Shown here piece by piece: positions 10,788 to 21,811 of a DNA stretch of 64,000 nt (the first letter of the stretch is position 1; each line of letters begins with the position of its first letter). The position numbers and the translations under genes are program-made. The notes beneath the pieces were generated by a model, which ran no database searches, was not told the DNA's origin, and saw only the letters and a program-made list of their open reading frames with translations. The stretch is from Crossaster papposus (lineage: Eukaryota; Echinodermata; Asteroidea; Velatida; Solasteridae): NCBI GenBank assembly GCA_037893245.1, contig JBAIAA010000535.1, forward strand, positions 1 to 64,000. The letters run 5' to 3'.

Positions 10788-11480
10788 GGCCGGTGTGAAA
10801 GGTAATTCTGTCCCCCCTGGTAAATGTGTCCCCCCGGACAGACTTACCAGGCCGTGACCCGGTAAATCTGTCCAGGGGGACACATTTACCTAGGTATTTC
10901 TGTCCCCCTCCAGGTAATTCTGTCTCCCTGTCCAACGTTAAACGTGTCCCCCTGGTAAATTTGTCCCGTGCAACGTCACAAGTCTAGCACCCACTAGACG
11001 CAACAACCAGTGTATTACAGGTTCACCCCTCCATGGTGCATTATTTGTGGCAGACTGTAGGATGTGTAGTGTCCTACAAATTACAGGTGGTCAAAAGTGC
11101 TGCCTTATTTCGTGCTGGGTATCTAGAATCTGTACGCGTGCAAGAAGTCTAAAACTACTGATTACTGCTATTTTCCCTTTCGCGCAGAAACGTAGATCGG
11201 TTGATTTAATGAATAAAGTTATTTGTATTTGTATTTTTGTTTTGATAAATCGATGAAGGGAAGAGAATTCCAAATAATAAATACCATGTGGGCTTTTCAT
11301 TGAAATAACATCAAAATAACCGCTTATGTGTGGAACATTGGGGGACACAATTACCTAGAGAGGGGACAGAATAAACTGGAGGGGGACAGAATTAACGTCT
11401 CCAGGGGGACACTTTTACCTAGGTAATTCTGTCCCCCCGGACAATTTTACCGGGGGACAGAATTACCTTCCACACCGGCC
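10788..11480. mobile_element. Element with GGCCGGTGTGAAAGG inverted ends and GTCCCCC repeats
   Basis: The left end (GGCCGGTGTGAAAGGTAATT, then CTGTCCCCC) and right end (its complement, one mismatch) form TIRs of about 29 bp. Both subterminal regions carry repeats of the type GGTAA(A/T)TCTGTCCCCC. The centre (about 10985-11330) is unrelated unique sequence. No coding capacity is visible. Confidence 0.7.
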
Positions 11481-11539
11481 GGCCTTGCAGCTGTTGTAAA
11501 ATGCGCCCTCTATTGGCCCTGATCACAAGCCCTTTTTGC

Positions 11540-11812
11540 CGAGCCGGGCGGACGGCACGACGCGACGCCACGACGGCACGACGCGACGCCACGACGGGGC
11601 GACGGGGAGGCACTACAATACAACACGACGCGACGGCACGACGGCACGACGCGACGCCACGACGGCACGACGCGACGCCTTTGACACTGCATAAAAGTAA
11701 TGAGGAACGAGGCGACGGCACGACGCGACGGCACGACGCGACGGGACTCCCCTGCCGTGCCGTCGTGCCGTCGGGGCGACGGCACGACGCGACGTCTTTG
11801 GAATTCCATAAT
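11540..11812. repeat. GC-rich short tandem repeat (CGACGGCACGACG)
   Basis: Irregular repeats of CGACGGCACGACG and CGACGCGACGCCACGACG, with a short inverted segment (11745-11780). All three + and - frames stay open because the words lack stop codons, producing apparent Arg-rich proteins that I reject. Confidence 0.8.
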
Positions 11813-11827
11813 AAAGTACTCGAACAG

Positions 11828-12062
11828 CTAGTTGTAATTTGTTGAGTAAGTACTTGTATTTGGTTGAGCTGCTAGTTGTAAAGTATTTGAACAGCTAGTT
11901 GTAATTTGTTGGGTAAGTACTTGTAATTTGTTGAGTAAGTACTTATAATGTGTTGTGTAAGTACTTGAACAGTGTATGTTGAGTAAGTACTTGTAATTTG
12001 TTGAGCAAGTACTTGAACAGTGTTGGGTAAGTACTTGTAATTTGTTGGGTAAGTAAGTGGAC
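11828..12062. repeat. Tandem repeat of GTACTTGTAATTTGTTGAGTAA type
   Basis: About eight to ten imperfect units of roughly 22 bp built from AAGTACTTG, TAATTTGTTG and AGTA, with some copies missing a segment. Confidence 0.8.
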
Positions 12063-12149
12063 AAAGAAAATATTACGCAATAAGTTCTTTGAAAAAAAAT
12101 ATATGGCTTGGAGCTTAGGTTATTCGCAACGTGTTAGGCCTCGTTGACT

Positions 12150-12493
12150 ATGAAACGAAACATACTGTCGTCAAAGCGAGAACAAAAACTCCAACAGATT
12201 GAACCACAGTCTATCCTTATGCAAGATCTTTCGAAAGCGGCCGACGATTTAGGCGAAATTTTCGAAACTTTTGAACAAGAACAAGAACAGGAAACCAGTC
12301 TTACGGTACTAATCATCAGGGAGATCTTGGGTTTAAACAAAGCCCTTCAAACGGTAAGAGGCAGATTATAACTGAATTTAGCGCGTCTTAGGCAACTCGA
12401 CGATGAAATACTCTCAACCGAAGCGGCACTCGCCGAATCAGTGAGCGATGGTTCTACGGCAGAAATGAGAGAGAGATTAGAAGACTTAAGCTA
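12150..12493 (+). pseudogene. Coiled-coil-type protein of virus-like cassette, first part
   Basis: Starts at ATG 12150 and is open to a stop at 12369. In another frame it then continues Leu/Glu-rich (QLDDEILSTEAALAESV, then MRERLEDLS) up to 12491, where a MITE (12494-13362) interrupts it. Heptad-like Leu spacing with many Glu/Lys suggests a coiled coil. The sequence resumes after the MITE at 13365. I recognise it only as part of a multi-gene cassette repeated in marine invertebrates; function unknown. At least one frameshift plus the insertion inactivate it. Confidence 0.4.
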
Positions 12494-13362
12494 TGGTCAC
12501 AAATCAGAGCAGCGACCGACCGATCAGTAGCCTGCTCGGCCGCTGCTGGAATTTAGGCATCGCCCAGCGATTTTTGGAGAAGTCGGGCAGGCTGTAGAGC
12601 CCCAGCGATGCCTGGGCGGTGACCTGTCGATTTCCCGTCGGTCGCCGGTCGATTTTAGGTCAAAACTGGGCGAAATCGGAGCTTTTTCGCGCGGTGTCCC
12701 GGCAGTGACCGACCGGTGACCCTCCGATTGCCGGGCGGTCTCCCACCAGCCACCGGCTGATTTTAAAGAAATTGCCCGGCGGCCGGCCGGTAATCGACGG
12801 GGCATCGGCGGGTGTCTCGTAGGCGTACTGGCGGCGGCCCACCAGGCTCTGCCGAAAATTTCTCACGGGCAACCTGGGATGTGACTTCCCCAGACTGGTC
12901 ATCATCAAAACCGCTTTTGCTTTGTCATTGCCATTGTCATTGTAATTGTCAGCCATTATCGGCTAGACGTCGCGGTGAATGGAGCTGGCGCTGCTGGACG
13001 CCGACCGATTTTGAACTCGCCTCCCAGTGACCGATTGATCTCCCAGCGGCGACCGGGCGGCGACCGCTCGGCAGCCTCTGACCTAGCGGCTTCGAATTTT
13101 GACTTAAATCGCTCAGCGGCGAACGCTCGATTAGGTCGGTGCCCGGGCAGCGACCGCCCAGGCACCGAGCGTATTTTGGGCGGCGAGTGAAAAGTGAGCA
13201 GGCGCCGCCCAAATTTTAACTCCGCGCTAAAACTTCAGCGGCGACCGAGCGATGCCCTAAAAACGAGCGGTGCCTGGGCGGCCGCCGCTCGGTGGCCGGG
13301 CAGAATTGGTTAAAAACTCGCCGCTCAGCCGCCGAGCGGGTTACTTTTGGGTAATGTGACCA
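12494..13362. mobile_element. GC-rich TA-flanked MITE (TGGTCACA ends) inside an ORF
   Basis: Begins TGGTCACA and ends TGTGACCA; TA flanks both ends (12492-12493 and 13363-13364), typical of Tc1/mariner-type insertion. The 869-bp interior is rich in GCGGCGACCGAGCG/CCGGGCGG words that alternate on both strands. The surrounding open reading is interrupted exactly at the TA, so it inserted into the coiled-coil ORF. Frames of 70-98 codons inside it are rejected. Confidence 0.75.
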
Positions 13363-13364
13363 TA

Positions 13365-13885
13365 GCTTTAGCAATCGAAAGAGCGGGTAGATTAGAAGAC
13401 GCGTCTACCGACGAAAACAAACTCAGAAGCCAGATGAACAGAATCAAAGAAATGATTACGAGGATTTTAGATAGCGACACGACCGTGGGAGGAAACATTA
13501 GAACATTGTTATAGAGAACAAGGCGTAACCATCGCGAGCATTTTGTCGGCGTTTGGATTGGCTATCGGTTTGATAGTAAATAGCGAAACGTCTGTCGGTG
13601 CACCACCCACACCTGCACTCGCGCCTGCGTCTACTACACTACCACCATCTAACGCGAATAACGTAAAAGAATGGATACAGTCACAACTAAAACATTTGTC
13701 AAACGTGCTTGCTAAACTAGGCTCAAAATTACTCGACGCCTTGACCGGAGTTTTAGGCGGTATCGAGTTGGATATTTAACGTATTGAGTAAAACCGTCGG
13801 ATGGTTGGGAGAACACTTGTGGATCTTTATACTAGTGGGAGTTGGAACTTTATGTTTTGTTTATTTACAAAAGCGCCTCGGTTAA
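13365..13885 (+). pseudogene. Virus-like cassette protein, second part, with C-terminal membrane segments
   Basis: After the MITE, coding resumes (ALAIERAGRLEDASTDENK, RSQMNRIKEMITRIL) to a stop near 13512. A second frame from about 13513 encodes a hydrophobic segment (TIASILSAFGLAIGLIV), a Pro/Ala/Thr linker and an amphipathic helix (VKEWIQSQLKHLSNVLAKLG), with a stop at 13779. A third frame, 13781-13885, encodes VGWLGEHLWIFILVGVGTLC, another membrane segment, ending at TAA. Two frameshifts therefore break what was probably one or two adjacent membrane-associated proteins. The 3' end lies 12 bases before the hairpin terminator at 13898. Confidence 0.45.
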
Positions 13886-13891
13886 AAGTGA

Positions 13892-13937
13892 AAAAAACCT
13901 TCTAACTAAATATTTAGTTAGAAGGCTTTTTTTTTTA
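13892..13937. terminator. Bidirectional hairpin terminator between convergent ORFs
   Basis: A perfect 28-base palindrome (13898-13925; arms CCTTCTAACTAAAT / ATTTAGTTAGAAGG) is flanked by an A-run on the left and a T-run of 12 on the right. This gives a stem followed by U-tract on either transcribed strand. It lies between a plus-strand ORF ending at 13885 and a minus-strand ORF ending at 13935, exactly where a shared terminator or RNA 3'-end hairpin would be placed. Confidence 0.7.
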
Positions 13938-14012
13938 CCGCGCAGACTCGTACATCAGGTATACTATACCCGCTATGGCTAAAGTACCGACAATCAACGA
14001 AGTTTTTTTCAT
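13935..14012 (-). CDS. 25-residue single-span membrane ORF (possible pseudogene)
   Basis: ATG at 14010-14012 (minus) opens MKKTSLIVGTLAIAGIVYLM and five more residues before TAA at 13935. A short basic N-terminus and a hydrophobic helix are typical of small viral or phage-like membrane peptides. In another frame the sequence just upstream is also open, so it may be the C-terminal end of a longer frameshifted gene. It converges on the hairpin terminator. Confidence 0.35.
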   Translation of the reverse strand: MKKTSLIVGTLAIAGIVYLMYESAR

Positions 14013-14039
14013 ACTCGTGAGGATCTCTAGTTAAAACGT

Positions 14040-14257
14040 TTTCATCCGTGGGAAAAGAAGGGAGAGGTTGCTCGACCCCAGAGGGAGAGGTTGCTCGGTG
14101 GTGGTGGTGTTACCGAAGCCAGCGCCCGCGGGCGTTGGGACGTTGGAGTTTCGACCACACCCGCGAGCGTTGGTGGTGTTTGTTGGTTGGAAGAGGGTGG
14201 AAGTTTGGAGGTCTCAACAGTTGGAGGCGCATGTACGTTTGAGATAATCTTTGAGTT
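14040..14257. other. Short non-coding stretch, GGTGGTGTT-rich
   Basis: Contains repeated GAGAGGTTGCTCG (14060-14097) and GGTGGTGTT words. No supported gene. Confidence 0.35.
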
Positions 14258-14551
14258 TCATGATTTTGTTTTTACATGAACGCGCGTCCGTACTTTTTTC
14301 AAAGTCGGTTGTATTTTGTGTGTAACCCCAAAGCTGTTCGGTTTTAGGGCTTTATATGTCAACACAGTACTTTCCCATAGTGTCTGAATAAATTCGATCT
14401 CAGATGGTGTTGTTGAATGGGGCAAGGCAACAATAGCATGATTAAGTGCTTGGGTATGTCTGGTAAACCTAGACTTGAAAGGTCCCTTTATGTACACAGA
14501 GTAATGAGATACTCGTAGGGCAGCACTTTCCTTTGCAAAAAGCTGCTTCAC
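14258..14551 (-). CDS. Hypothetical 97-residue protein
   Basis: Minus-strand frame from ATG 14549-14551 (MKQLFAKESAALRVSHYSVY) to a stop at 14258, with balanced composition and a basic C-terminus. It lies between two other minus-strand fragments and reads in the same direction as they do, as expected for a member of the cassette. I recognise no domain. It could be a chance frame. Confidence 0.3.
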   Translation of the reverse strand: MKQLFAKESAALRVSHYSVYIKGPFKSRFTRHTQALNHAIVALPHSTTPSEIEFIQTLWESTVLTYKALKPNSFGVTHKIQPTLKKVRTRVHVKTKS

Positions 14552-14689
14552 TGGTTCAACTAGGGTTCAAGCGGCACTTACCAAGCTATTCGGCATGTTT
14601 CAAACTAGGAATATATGTACATGTAATATGAGATTTTGTTAACAAATGATCAAAAATCAATTGTTTGTTTTTTTCCGGCGAAGCGACTT

Positions 14690-15035
14690 CGAAAAAAGTG
14701 CGGTGGCACTTCGCAGGGTTAATCCAAACGGTAAGTTTGCGGTCGCAATCTGTATATTGTTGTTATATCCTTCGTGAGTTCCGATTCGCACTTGCATGTT
14801 CGAAGGCACGGATTATAATCCTTTCGCCAACACAAAGTTTAACTAACTCCTGGCATATTGCAGAGAATTTTGAAATTGGGTTATATATTCTTCCAGATCG
14901 GTCAGAGACGATATCAAGTCTTCCACGATATTAACAAACTGCGCTTGAGCGTCGAAACCCGTGCCAAGTGTCACGATACTAGTTTTTGTTTGCGCCTGGG
15001 CCCCCAGCAGAGCGTAAACATACGCCCTGAGGGAT
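14690..15035 (-). pseudogene. Decayed minus-strand ORF fragment
   Basis: Minus-strand translation from about 15031 to 14857 is open for nearly 60 codons and protein-like (SLRAYVYALLGAQAQTKTSI, then FVNIVEDLISSLTDLEEYIT) before a stop. The same frame continues to about 14690 with one further stop (MQVRIGTHEGYNNNIQIATA). It is likely another broken protein of the virus-like cassette. The plus-strand frames here (14665-15055) are shadows. Confidence 0.3.
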
Positions 15036-15072
15036 TCGGTTTTTTTCTTCTATAGCGACATCCGTCAAAAAG

Positions 15073-15763
15073 TACGGAGCTCTGGAAGTGCCATCCGACT
15101 TGTTTACATCCTGAGATATTTTATCTCAGGATGACGACATAATAAAGGCAAAATGACGACATCCTTTGATATTTGTTCGCGTAATGGCGACATCCTGAGA
15201 TAATATATCGCGGGATGACGACATGTTGAAAGTAGGATGACGACATCCTGAGATAATATATCCCGGGATGACGACATGCTGAAAGTAGGATGACGACATC
15301 CTGAGATAAGATATCGCGGGATGACGACATGTTGAAAGTAGGATGACGACATCCTGAGATATATTATCTCAGGATGTCGTCATCCTATTTTCAACATGTC
15401 GTCATCACGCGATGTATTATCTCAGGATGTCGTCATCCTACTTTCAACATGCCATCATCACGCGATATATTATCTCAGGATGTCGTCATCCTATTTTCAA
15501 CATGTCGTCATCCCGCGATATATTATCTCAGCATCTCGTCATCCTTCTTTTAGCATGTTGTCATCCCGCGATATGTTATCTATCTCGGGATGTCGTCATC
15601 CTACTTTCAGCATGTCGTCATCACGCGATATATTATCTCAGGATGTCGCCATTACGCGAACAAATATCAAAGGATGTCGTCATTTTGTCTCCATTATGTC
15701 GTCATCCTGAGATAAAATATGTCAGAATGTAAACAAGTCGGATGGCACTTCCAGAGCTCCGTA
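15073..15763. mobile_element. Palindromic TA-flanked element with ATGACGACAT repeats
   Basis: Ends are TACGGAGCTCTGGAAGTGCC and its complement, giving long inverted arms with the centre near 15365. Each arm is made of several units of about 62 bp containing GGATGACGACAT, ATCCTGAGATA and TATCTCAGGATG, so the whole element is a palindrome of palindromes. TA at both ends fits Tc1/mariner-type insertion. The 5' TACGGAGC resembles the end of the 29772 element. ORFs of 60-106 codons on both strands are repeat translation. Confidence 0.8.
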
Positions 15764-16127
15764 GTGGTGCTCAAGAACCAGTCGTAATTATGGTTTGTCG
15801 CGATAGTGCCCTCTCGTGACTGCTGATTAAGCAACGTCTTGCCCCAAAACTACTTTGAGCTGGCCCGGCCGGCCCGCCCCCAACTTGCGTGCACACCGTA
15901 CGTACATTACGACACTTGATGAAAACTAACCGGGAAACTGACCGACAACTCAGCTAGCTGTTTTCACCTGTCCAAAGCTATCCGCGATTTCCATCCTCGA
16001 ACTCATCCGCGAACTCATCCTCGAACTCCTGAAATATAAAACACATGCATCAAAAGGAGGTCCAAAAATACGTCGTCTGCGCGCGCGATCGCAAGCTGCC
16101 CAATCAGTCTTACGATTTTTAAAATTT
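15764..16127. other. Non-coding stretch before satellite A
   Basis: No gene. Short repeats CGCGAACTCATCC/CTCGAACTC occur at 15988-16030, and GCGCGCGCGATCGC at 16078-16093. Confidence 0.4.
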
Positions 16128-19100
16128 TAAGACGTCTTTAAACAAGATTCTCCCTCTACTCCCAAAATCTTCAAAGTAGATTTTTTTATTGCAGAATCTG
16201 AAAGATCATGCTACAGGGCACACTTAATTTTGGATAAGGCTGAATCGGGCAACTAATAATGTCCATCCTCGACAACTCAAAATTACACTTTTCTCCATAG
16301 ACATTGTGCACAGAGTTTAAAGACGTCTTTAAAAAAAAGTATCCCTCCCAAAATCTTCAAAGTAGATTTTTTTATTGCAGAATCTGAAAGATCATGCTAC
16401 AGGGCACACTTAATTTTGGATAAGGCTGAATCGGGCCACTAATAATGTCCATCCTCGACAACTCAAAATTACACTTTTCTCCATAGACTTTGTGCACAGA
16501 GTTTAAAGACGTCTTTAAAAAAAAGTATCCCTCCCAAAATCTTCAAAGTAGATTTTTTTATTGCAGAATCTGAAAGATCATGCTACAGGGCACATTTAAT
16601 TTTGGATAAGGCTGAATCAGGCCACTAATAATGTCCATCCTCGACAACTCAAAATTACACTTTTCTCCCTAGACTTTGTGCACAGAGTTTAAAGACGTCT
16701 TTAAAAAAAAGTATCCCTCCCAAAATCTTCAAAGTAGATTTTTTTATTGCAGAATCTGAAAGATCATGCTACAGGGCACACTTAATTTTGGATAAGGCTG
16801 AATCGGGCAACTAATAATGTCCATCCTCGACAACTCAAAATTACACTTTTCTCCATAGACTTTGTGCACAGAGTTTAAAGACGTCTTTAAAAAAAAGTAT
16901 CCCTCCCAAAATCTTCAAAGTAGATTTTTTTATTGCAGAATCTGAAAGATCATGCTACAGGGCACACTTAATTTTGGATAAGGCTGAATCGGGCAACTAA
17001 TAATGTCCATCCTCGACAACTCAAAATTACACTTTTCTCCATAGACTTTGTGCACAGAGTTTAAAGACGTCTTTAAAAAAAAGTATCCCTCCCAAAATCT
17101 TCAAAGTAGATTTTTTTATTGCAGAATCTGAAAGATCATGCTACAGGGCACACTTAATTTTGGATAAGGCTGAATCGGGCATCAACTAATAATGTCCATC
17201 CTCGACAACTCAAAATTACACTTTTCTCCATAGACTTTGTGCACAGAGACGTCTTTAAAAAAAAGTATCCCTCCCAAAATCTTCAAAGTAGATTTTTTTA
17301 TTGCAGAATCTGAAAGATCATGCTACAGGCCAGGGCACACTTAATTTTGGATAAGGCTGAATCAGGCAACTAATAATGTCCATCCTCGACAACTCAAAAT
17401 TACACTTTTCTCCATAGACTTTGTGCACAGAGTTTAAAGACGTCTTTAAAAAAAAGTATCCCTCCCAAAATCTTCAAAGTAGATTTTTTTATTGCAGAAT
17501 CTGAAAGATCATGCTACAGGGCACACTTAATTTTGGATAAGGCTGAATCGGGCCACTAATAATGTCCATCCTCGACAACTCAAAATTACACTTTTCTCCA
17601 TAGACTTTGTGCACAGAGTTTAAAGACGTCTTTAAAAAAAAGTATCCCTCCCAAAATCTTCAAAGTAGATTTTTTTATTGCAGAATCTGAAAGATCATGC
17701 TACAGGGCACACTTAATTTTGGATAAGGCTGAATCGGGCAACTAATAATGTCCATCCTCGACAACTCAAAATTACACTTTTCTCCATAGACTTTGTGCAC
17801 AGAGTTTAAAGACGTCTTTAAAAAAAAGTATCCCTCCCAAAATCTTCAAAGTAGATTTTTTTATTGCAGAATCTGAAAGATCATGCTACAGGGCACACTT
17901 AATTTTGGATAAGGCTGAATCGGGCAACTAATAATGTCCATCCTCGACAACTCAAAATTACACTTTTCTCCATAGACTTTGTGCACAGAGTTAAAGACGT
18001 CTTTAAATAAAAAGTATCCCTCCCAAAATCTTCAAAGTAGATTTTTTTATTGCAGAATCTGAAAGATCATGCTACAGGGCACACTTAATTTTGGATAAGG
18101 CTGAATCGGGCATCAACTAATAATGTCCATCCTCGACAACTCAAAATTACACTTTTCTCCATAGACTTTGTGCACAGAGACGTCTTTAAAAAAAAGTATC
18201 CCTCCCAAAATCTTCAAAGTAGATTTTTTTATTGCAGAATCTGAAAGATCATGCTACAGGCCAGGGCACACTTAATTTTGGATAAGGCTGAATCAGGCAA
18301 CTAATAATGTCCATCCTCGACAACTCAAAATTACACTTTTCTCCATAGACTTTGTGCACAGAGTTTAAAGACGTCTTTAAAAAAAAGTATCCCTCCCAAA
18401 ATCTTCAAAGTAGATTTTTTTATTGCAGAATCTGAAAGATCATGCTACAGGGCACACTTAATTTTGGATAAGGCTGAATCGGGCAACTAATAATGTCCAT
18501 CCTCGACAACTCAAAATTACACTTTTCTCCATAGACTTTGTGCACAGAGTTTAAAGACGTCTTTAAAAAAAAGTATCCCTCCCAAAATCTTCAAAGTAGA
18601 TTTTTTTATTGCAGAATCTGAAAGATCATGCTACAGGGCACACTTAATTTTGGATAAGGCTGAATCGGGCAACTAATAATGTCCATCCTCGACAACTCAA
18701 AATTACACTTTTCTCCATAGACTTTGTGCACAGAGTTTAAAGACGTCTTTAAAAAAAAGTATCCCTCCCAAAATCTTCAAAGTAGATTTTTTTATTGCAG
18801 AATCTGAAAGATCATGCTACAGGGCACACTTAATTTTGGATAAGGCTGAATCGGGCAACTAATAATGTCCATCCTCGACAACTCAAAATTACACTTTTCT
18901 CCATAGACTTTGTGCACAGAGTTTAAAGACGTCTTTAAAAAAAAGTATCCCTCCCAAAATCTTCAAAGTAGATTTTTTTATTGCAGAATCTGAAAGATCA
19001 TGCTACAGGGCACACTTAATTTTGGATAAGGCTGAATCGGGCCACTAATAATGTCCATCCTCGACAACTCAAAATTACACTTTTCTCCATAGACTTTGTG

Positions 19101-21678
19101 CACAGAGTTTAAAGACGTCTTTAAAAAAAAGTATCCCTCCCAAAATCTTCAAAGTAGATTTTTTTATTGCAGAATCTGAAAGATCATGCTACAGGGCACA
19201 CTTAATTTTGGATAAGGCTGAATCGGGCAACTAATAATGTCCATCCTCGACAACTCAAAATTACACTTTTCTCCATAGACTTTGTGCACAGAGTTTAAAG
19301 ACGTCTTTAAAAAAAAGTATCCCTCCCAAAATCTTCAAAGTAGATTTTTTTATTGCAGAATCTGAAAGATCATGCTACAGGGCACACTTAATTTTGGATA
19401 AGGCTGAATCGGGCAACTAATAATGTCCATCCTCGACAACTCAAAATTACACTTTTCTCCATAGACTTTGTGCACAGAGTTTAAAGACGTCTTTAAAAAA
19501 AAGTATCCCTCCCAAAATCTTCAAAGTAGATTTTTTTATTGCAGAATCTGAAAGATCATGCTACAGGGCACACTTAATTTTGGATAAGGCTGAATCGGGC
19601 AACTAATAATGTCCATCCTCGACAACTCAAAATTACACTTTTCTCCATAGACTTTGTGCACAGAGTTTAAAGACGTCTTTAAAAAAAAGTATCCCTCCCA
19701 AAATCTTCAAAGTAGATTTTTTTATTGCAGAATCTGAAAGATCATGCTACAGGGCACACTTAATTTTGGATAAGGCTGAATCGGGCCACTAATAATGTCC
19801 ATCCTCGACAACTCAACATTACACTTTTCTCCATAGACTTTGTGCACAGAGTTTAAAGACGTCTTTAAAAAAAAGTATCCCTCCCAAAATCTTCAAAGTA
19901 GATTTTTTTATTGCAGAATCTGAAAGATCATGCTACAGGGCACACTTAATTTTGGATAAGGCTGAATCGGGCAACTAATAATGTCCATCCTCGACAACTC
20001 AAAATTACACTTTTCTCCATAGACTTTGTGCACAGAGTTTAAAGACGTCTTTAAAAAAAAGTATCCCTCCCAAAATCTTCAAAGTAGATTTTTTTATTGC
20101 AGAATCTGAAAGATCATGCTACAGGGCACACTTAATTTTGGATAAGGCTGAATCGGGCAACTAATAATGTCCATCCTCGACAACTCAAAATTACACTTTT
20201 CTCCATAGACTTTGTGCACAGAGTTTAAAGACGTCTTTAAAAAAAAGTATCCCTCCCAAAATCTTCAAAGTAGATTTTTTTATTGCAGAATCTGAAAGAT
20301 CATGCTACAGGGCACACTTAATTTTGGATAAGGCTGAATCGGGCCACTAATAATGTCCATCCTCGACAACTCAAAATTACACTTTTCTCCATAGACTTTG
20401 TGCACAGAGTTTAAAGACGTCTTTAAAAAAAAGTATCCCTCCCAAAATCTTCAAAGTAGATTTTTTTATTGCAGAATCTGAAAGATCATGCTACAGGGCA
20501 CACTTAATTTTGGATAAGGCTGAATCGGGCAACTAATGTCCATCCTCGACAACTCAAAATTACACTTTTCTCCATAGACTTTGTGCACAGAGTTTAAAGA
20601 CGTCTTTAAAAAAAAGTATCCCTCCCAAAATCTTCAAAGTAGATTTTTTTATTGCAGAATCTGAAAGATCATGCTACAGGGCACACTTAATTTTGGATAA
20701 GGCTGAATCGGGCAACTAATAATGTCCATCCTCGACAACTCAAAATTACACTTTTCTCCATAGACTTTGTGCACAGAGTTTAAAGACGTCTTTAAAAAAA
20801 AGTATCCCTCCCAAAATCTTCAAAGTAGATTTTTTTATTGCAGAATCTGAAAGATCATGCTACAGGGCACACTTAATTTTGGATAAGGCTGAATCGGGCA
20901 ACTAATAATGTCCATCCTCGACAACTCAAAATTAAACTTTTCTCCATAGACTTTGTGCACAGAGTTTAAAGACGTCTTTAAAAAAAAGTATCCCTCCCAA
21001 AATCTTCAAAGTAGATTTTTTTATTGCAGAATCTGAAAGATCATGCTACAGGGCACACTTAATTTTGGATAAGGCTGAATCGGGCAACTAATAATGTCCA
21101 TCCTCGACAACTCAAAATTACACTTTTCTCCATAGACTTTGTGCACAGAGTTTAAAGACGTCTTTAAAAAAAAGTATCCCTCCCAAAATCTTCAAAGTAG
21201 ATTTTTTTATTGCAGAATCTGAAAGATCATGCTACAGGGCACACTTAATTTTGGATAAGGCTGAATCGGGCAACTAATAATGTCCATCCTCGACAACTCA
21301 AAATTACACTTTTCTCCATAGACTTTGTGCACAGAGTTTAAAGACGTCTTTAAAAAAAGTATCCCTCCCAAAATCTTCAAAGTATATTTTTTTATTGCAG
21401 AATCTGAAAGATCATGCTACAGGGCACACTTAATTTTGGATAAGGCTGAATCGGGCAACTAATAATGTCCATCCTCGACAACTCAAAATTACACTTTTCT
21501 CCATAGACATTGTGCACAGAGTTTAAAGACGTCTTTAAAAAAAAGTATCCCTCCCAAAATCTTCAAAGTAGATTTTGTTATTGCAGAATCTGAAAGATCA
21601 TGCTACAGGGCACACTTAATTTTGGATAAGGCTGAATCGGGCAACTAATAATGTCCATCCTCGACAACTCAAAATTAC
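16128..21678 (-). repeat. Satellite array A, 186-bp unit, about 30 copies
   Basis: Successive starts of GAGTTTAAAGACG (for example 16313, 16499, 16685) give a period of 186 bp. Units are nearly identical, and each contains the perfect 18-base palindrome TTTAAAGACGTCTTTAAA or an A-extended form. Variant units (GGGCATCAACTAAT plus loss of TTTAAA, then ACAGGCCAGGGC) occur at about 17175-17330 and again at about 18110-18260, one five-unit block later, which indicates higher-order duplication. Edge units (16128-16313 and 21345-21678) are more diverged. Orientation is opposite to array B. Confidence 0.97.
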
Positions 21679-21811
21679 TCTTTCGTTTTAGATACAAAAT
21701 CTCCCTCATAAGAACCGGCATTTTGTAGTTGATAATCTGAAATACATCGTACCACTTTCGCTCGTACCAATCGCGCTCATGCTGTACACTGGGAAGCTCA
21801 TGTTTGTATAT

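Noticed and set aside
11419-11845. Arg-rich proteins of about 100 codons on both strands
   Set aside because: Translation of a GC-rich short tandem repeat lacking stop words, in several frames at once.
12660-13212. Basic Pro/Arg-rich frames of 70-98 codons
   Set aside because: They lie inside the GC-rich MITE and appear on both strands.
15104-15732. Frames rich in MSSSRDILSQDV-type repeats
   Set aside because: Translation of the palindromic 62-bp units in both orientations.
16128-21678. CRISPR array
   Set aside because: Units are continuous and nearly identical, without repeat/spacer alternation; length 186 bp; eukaryotic context.
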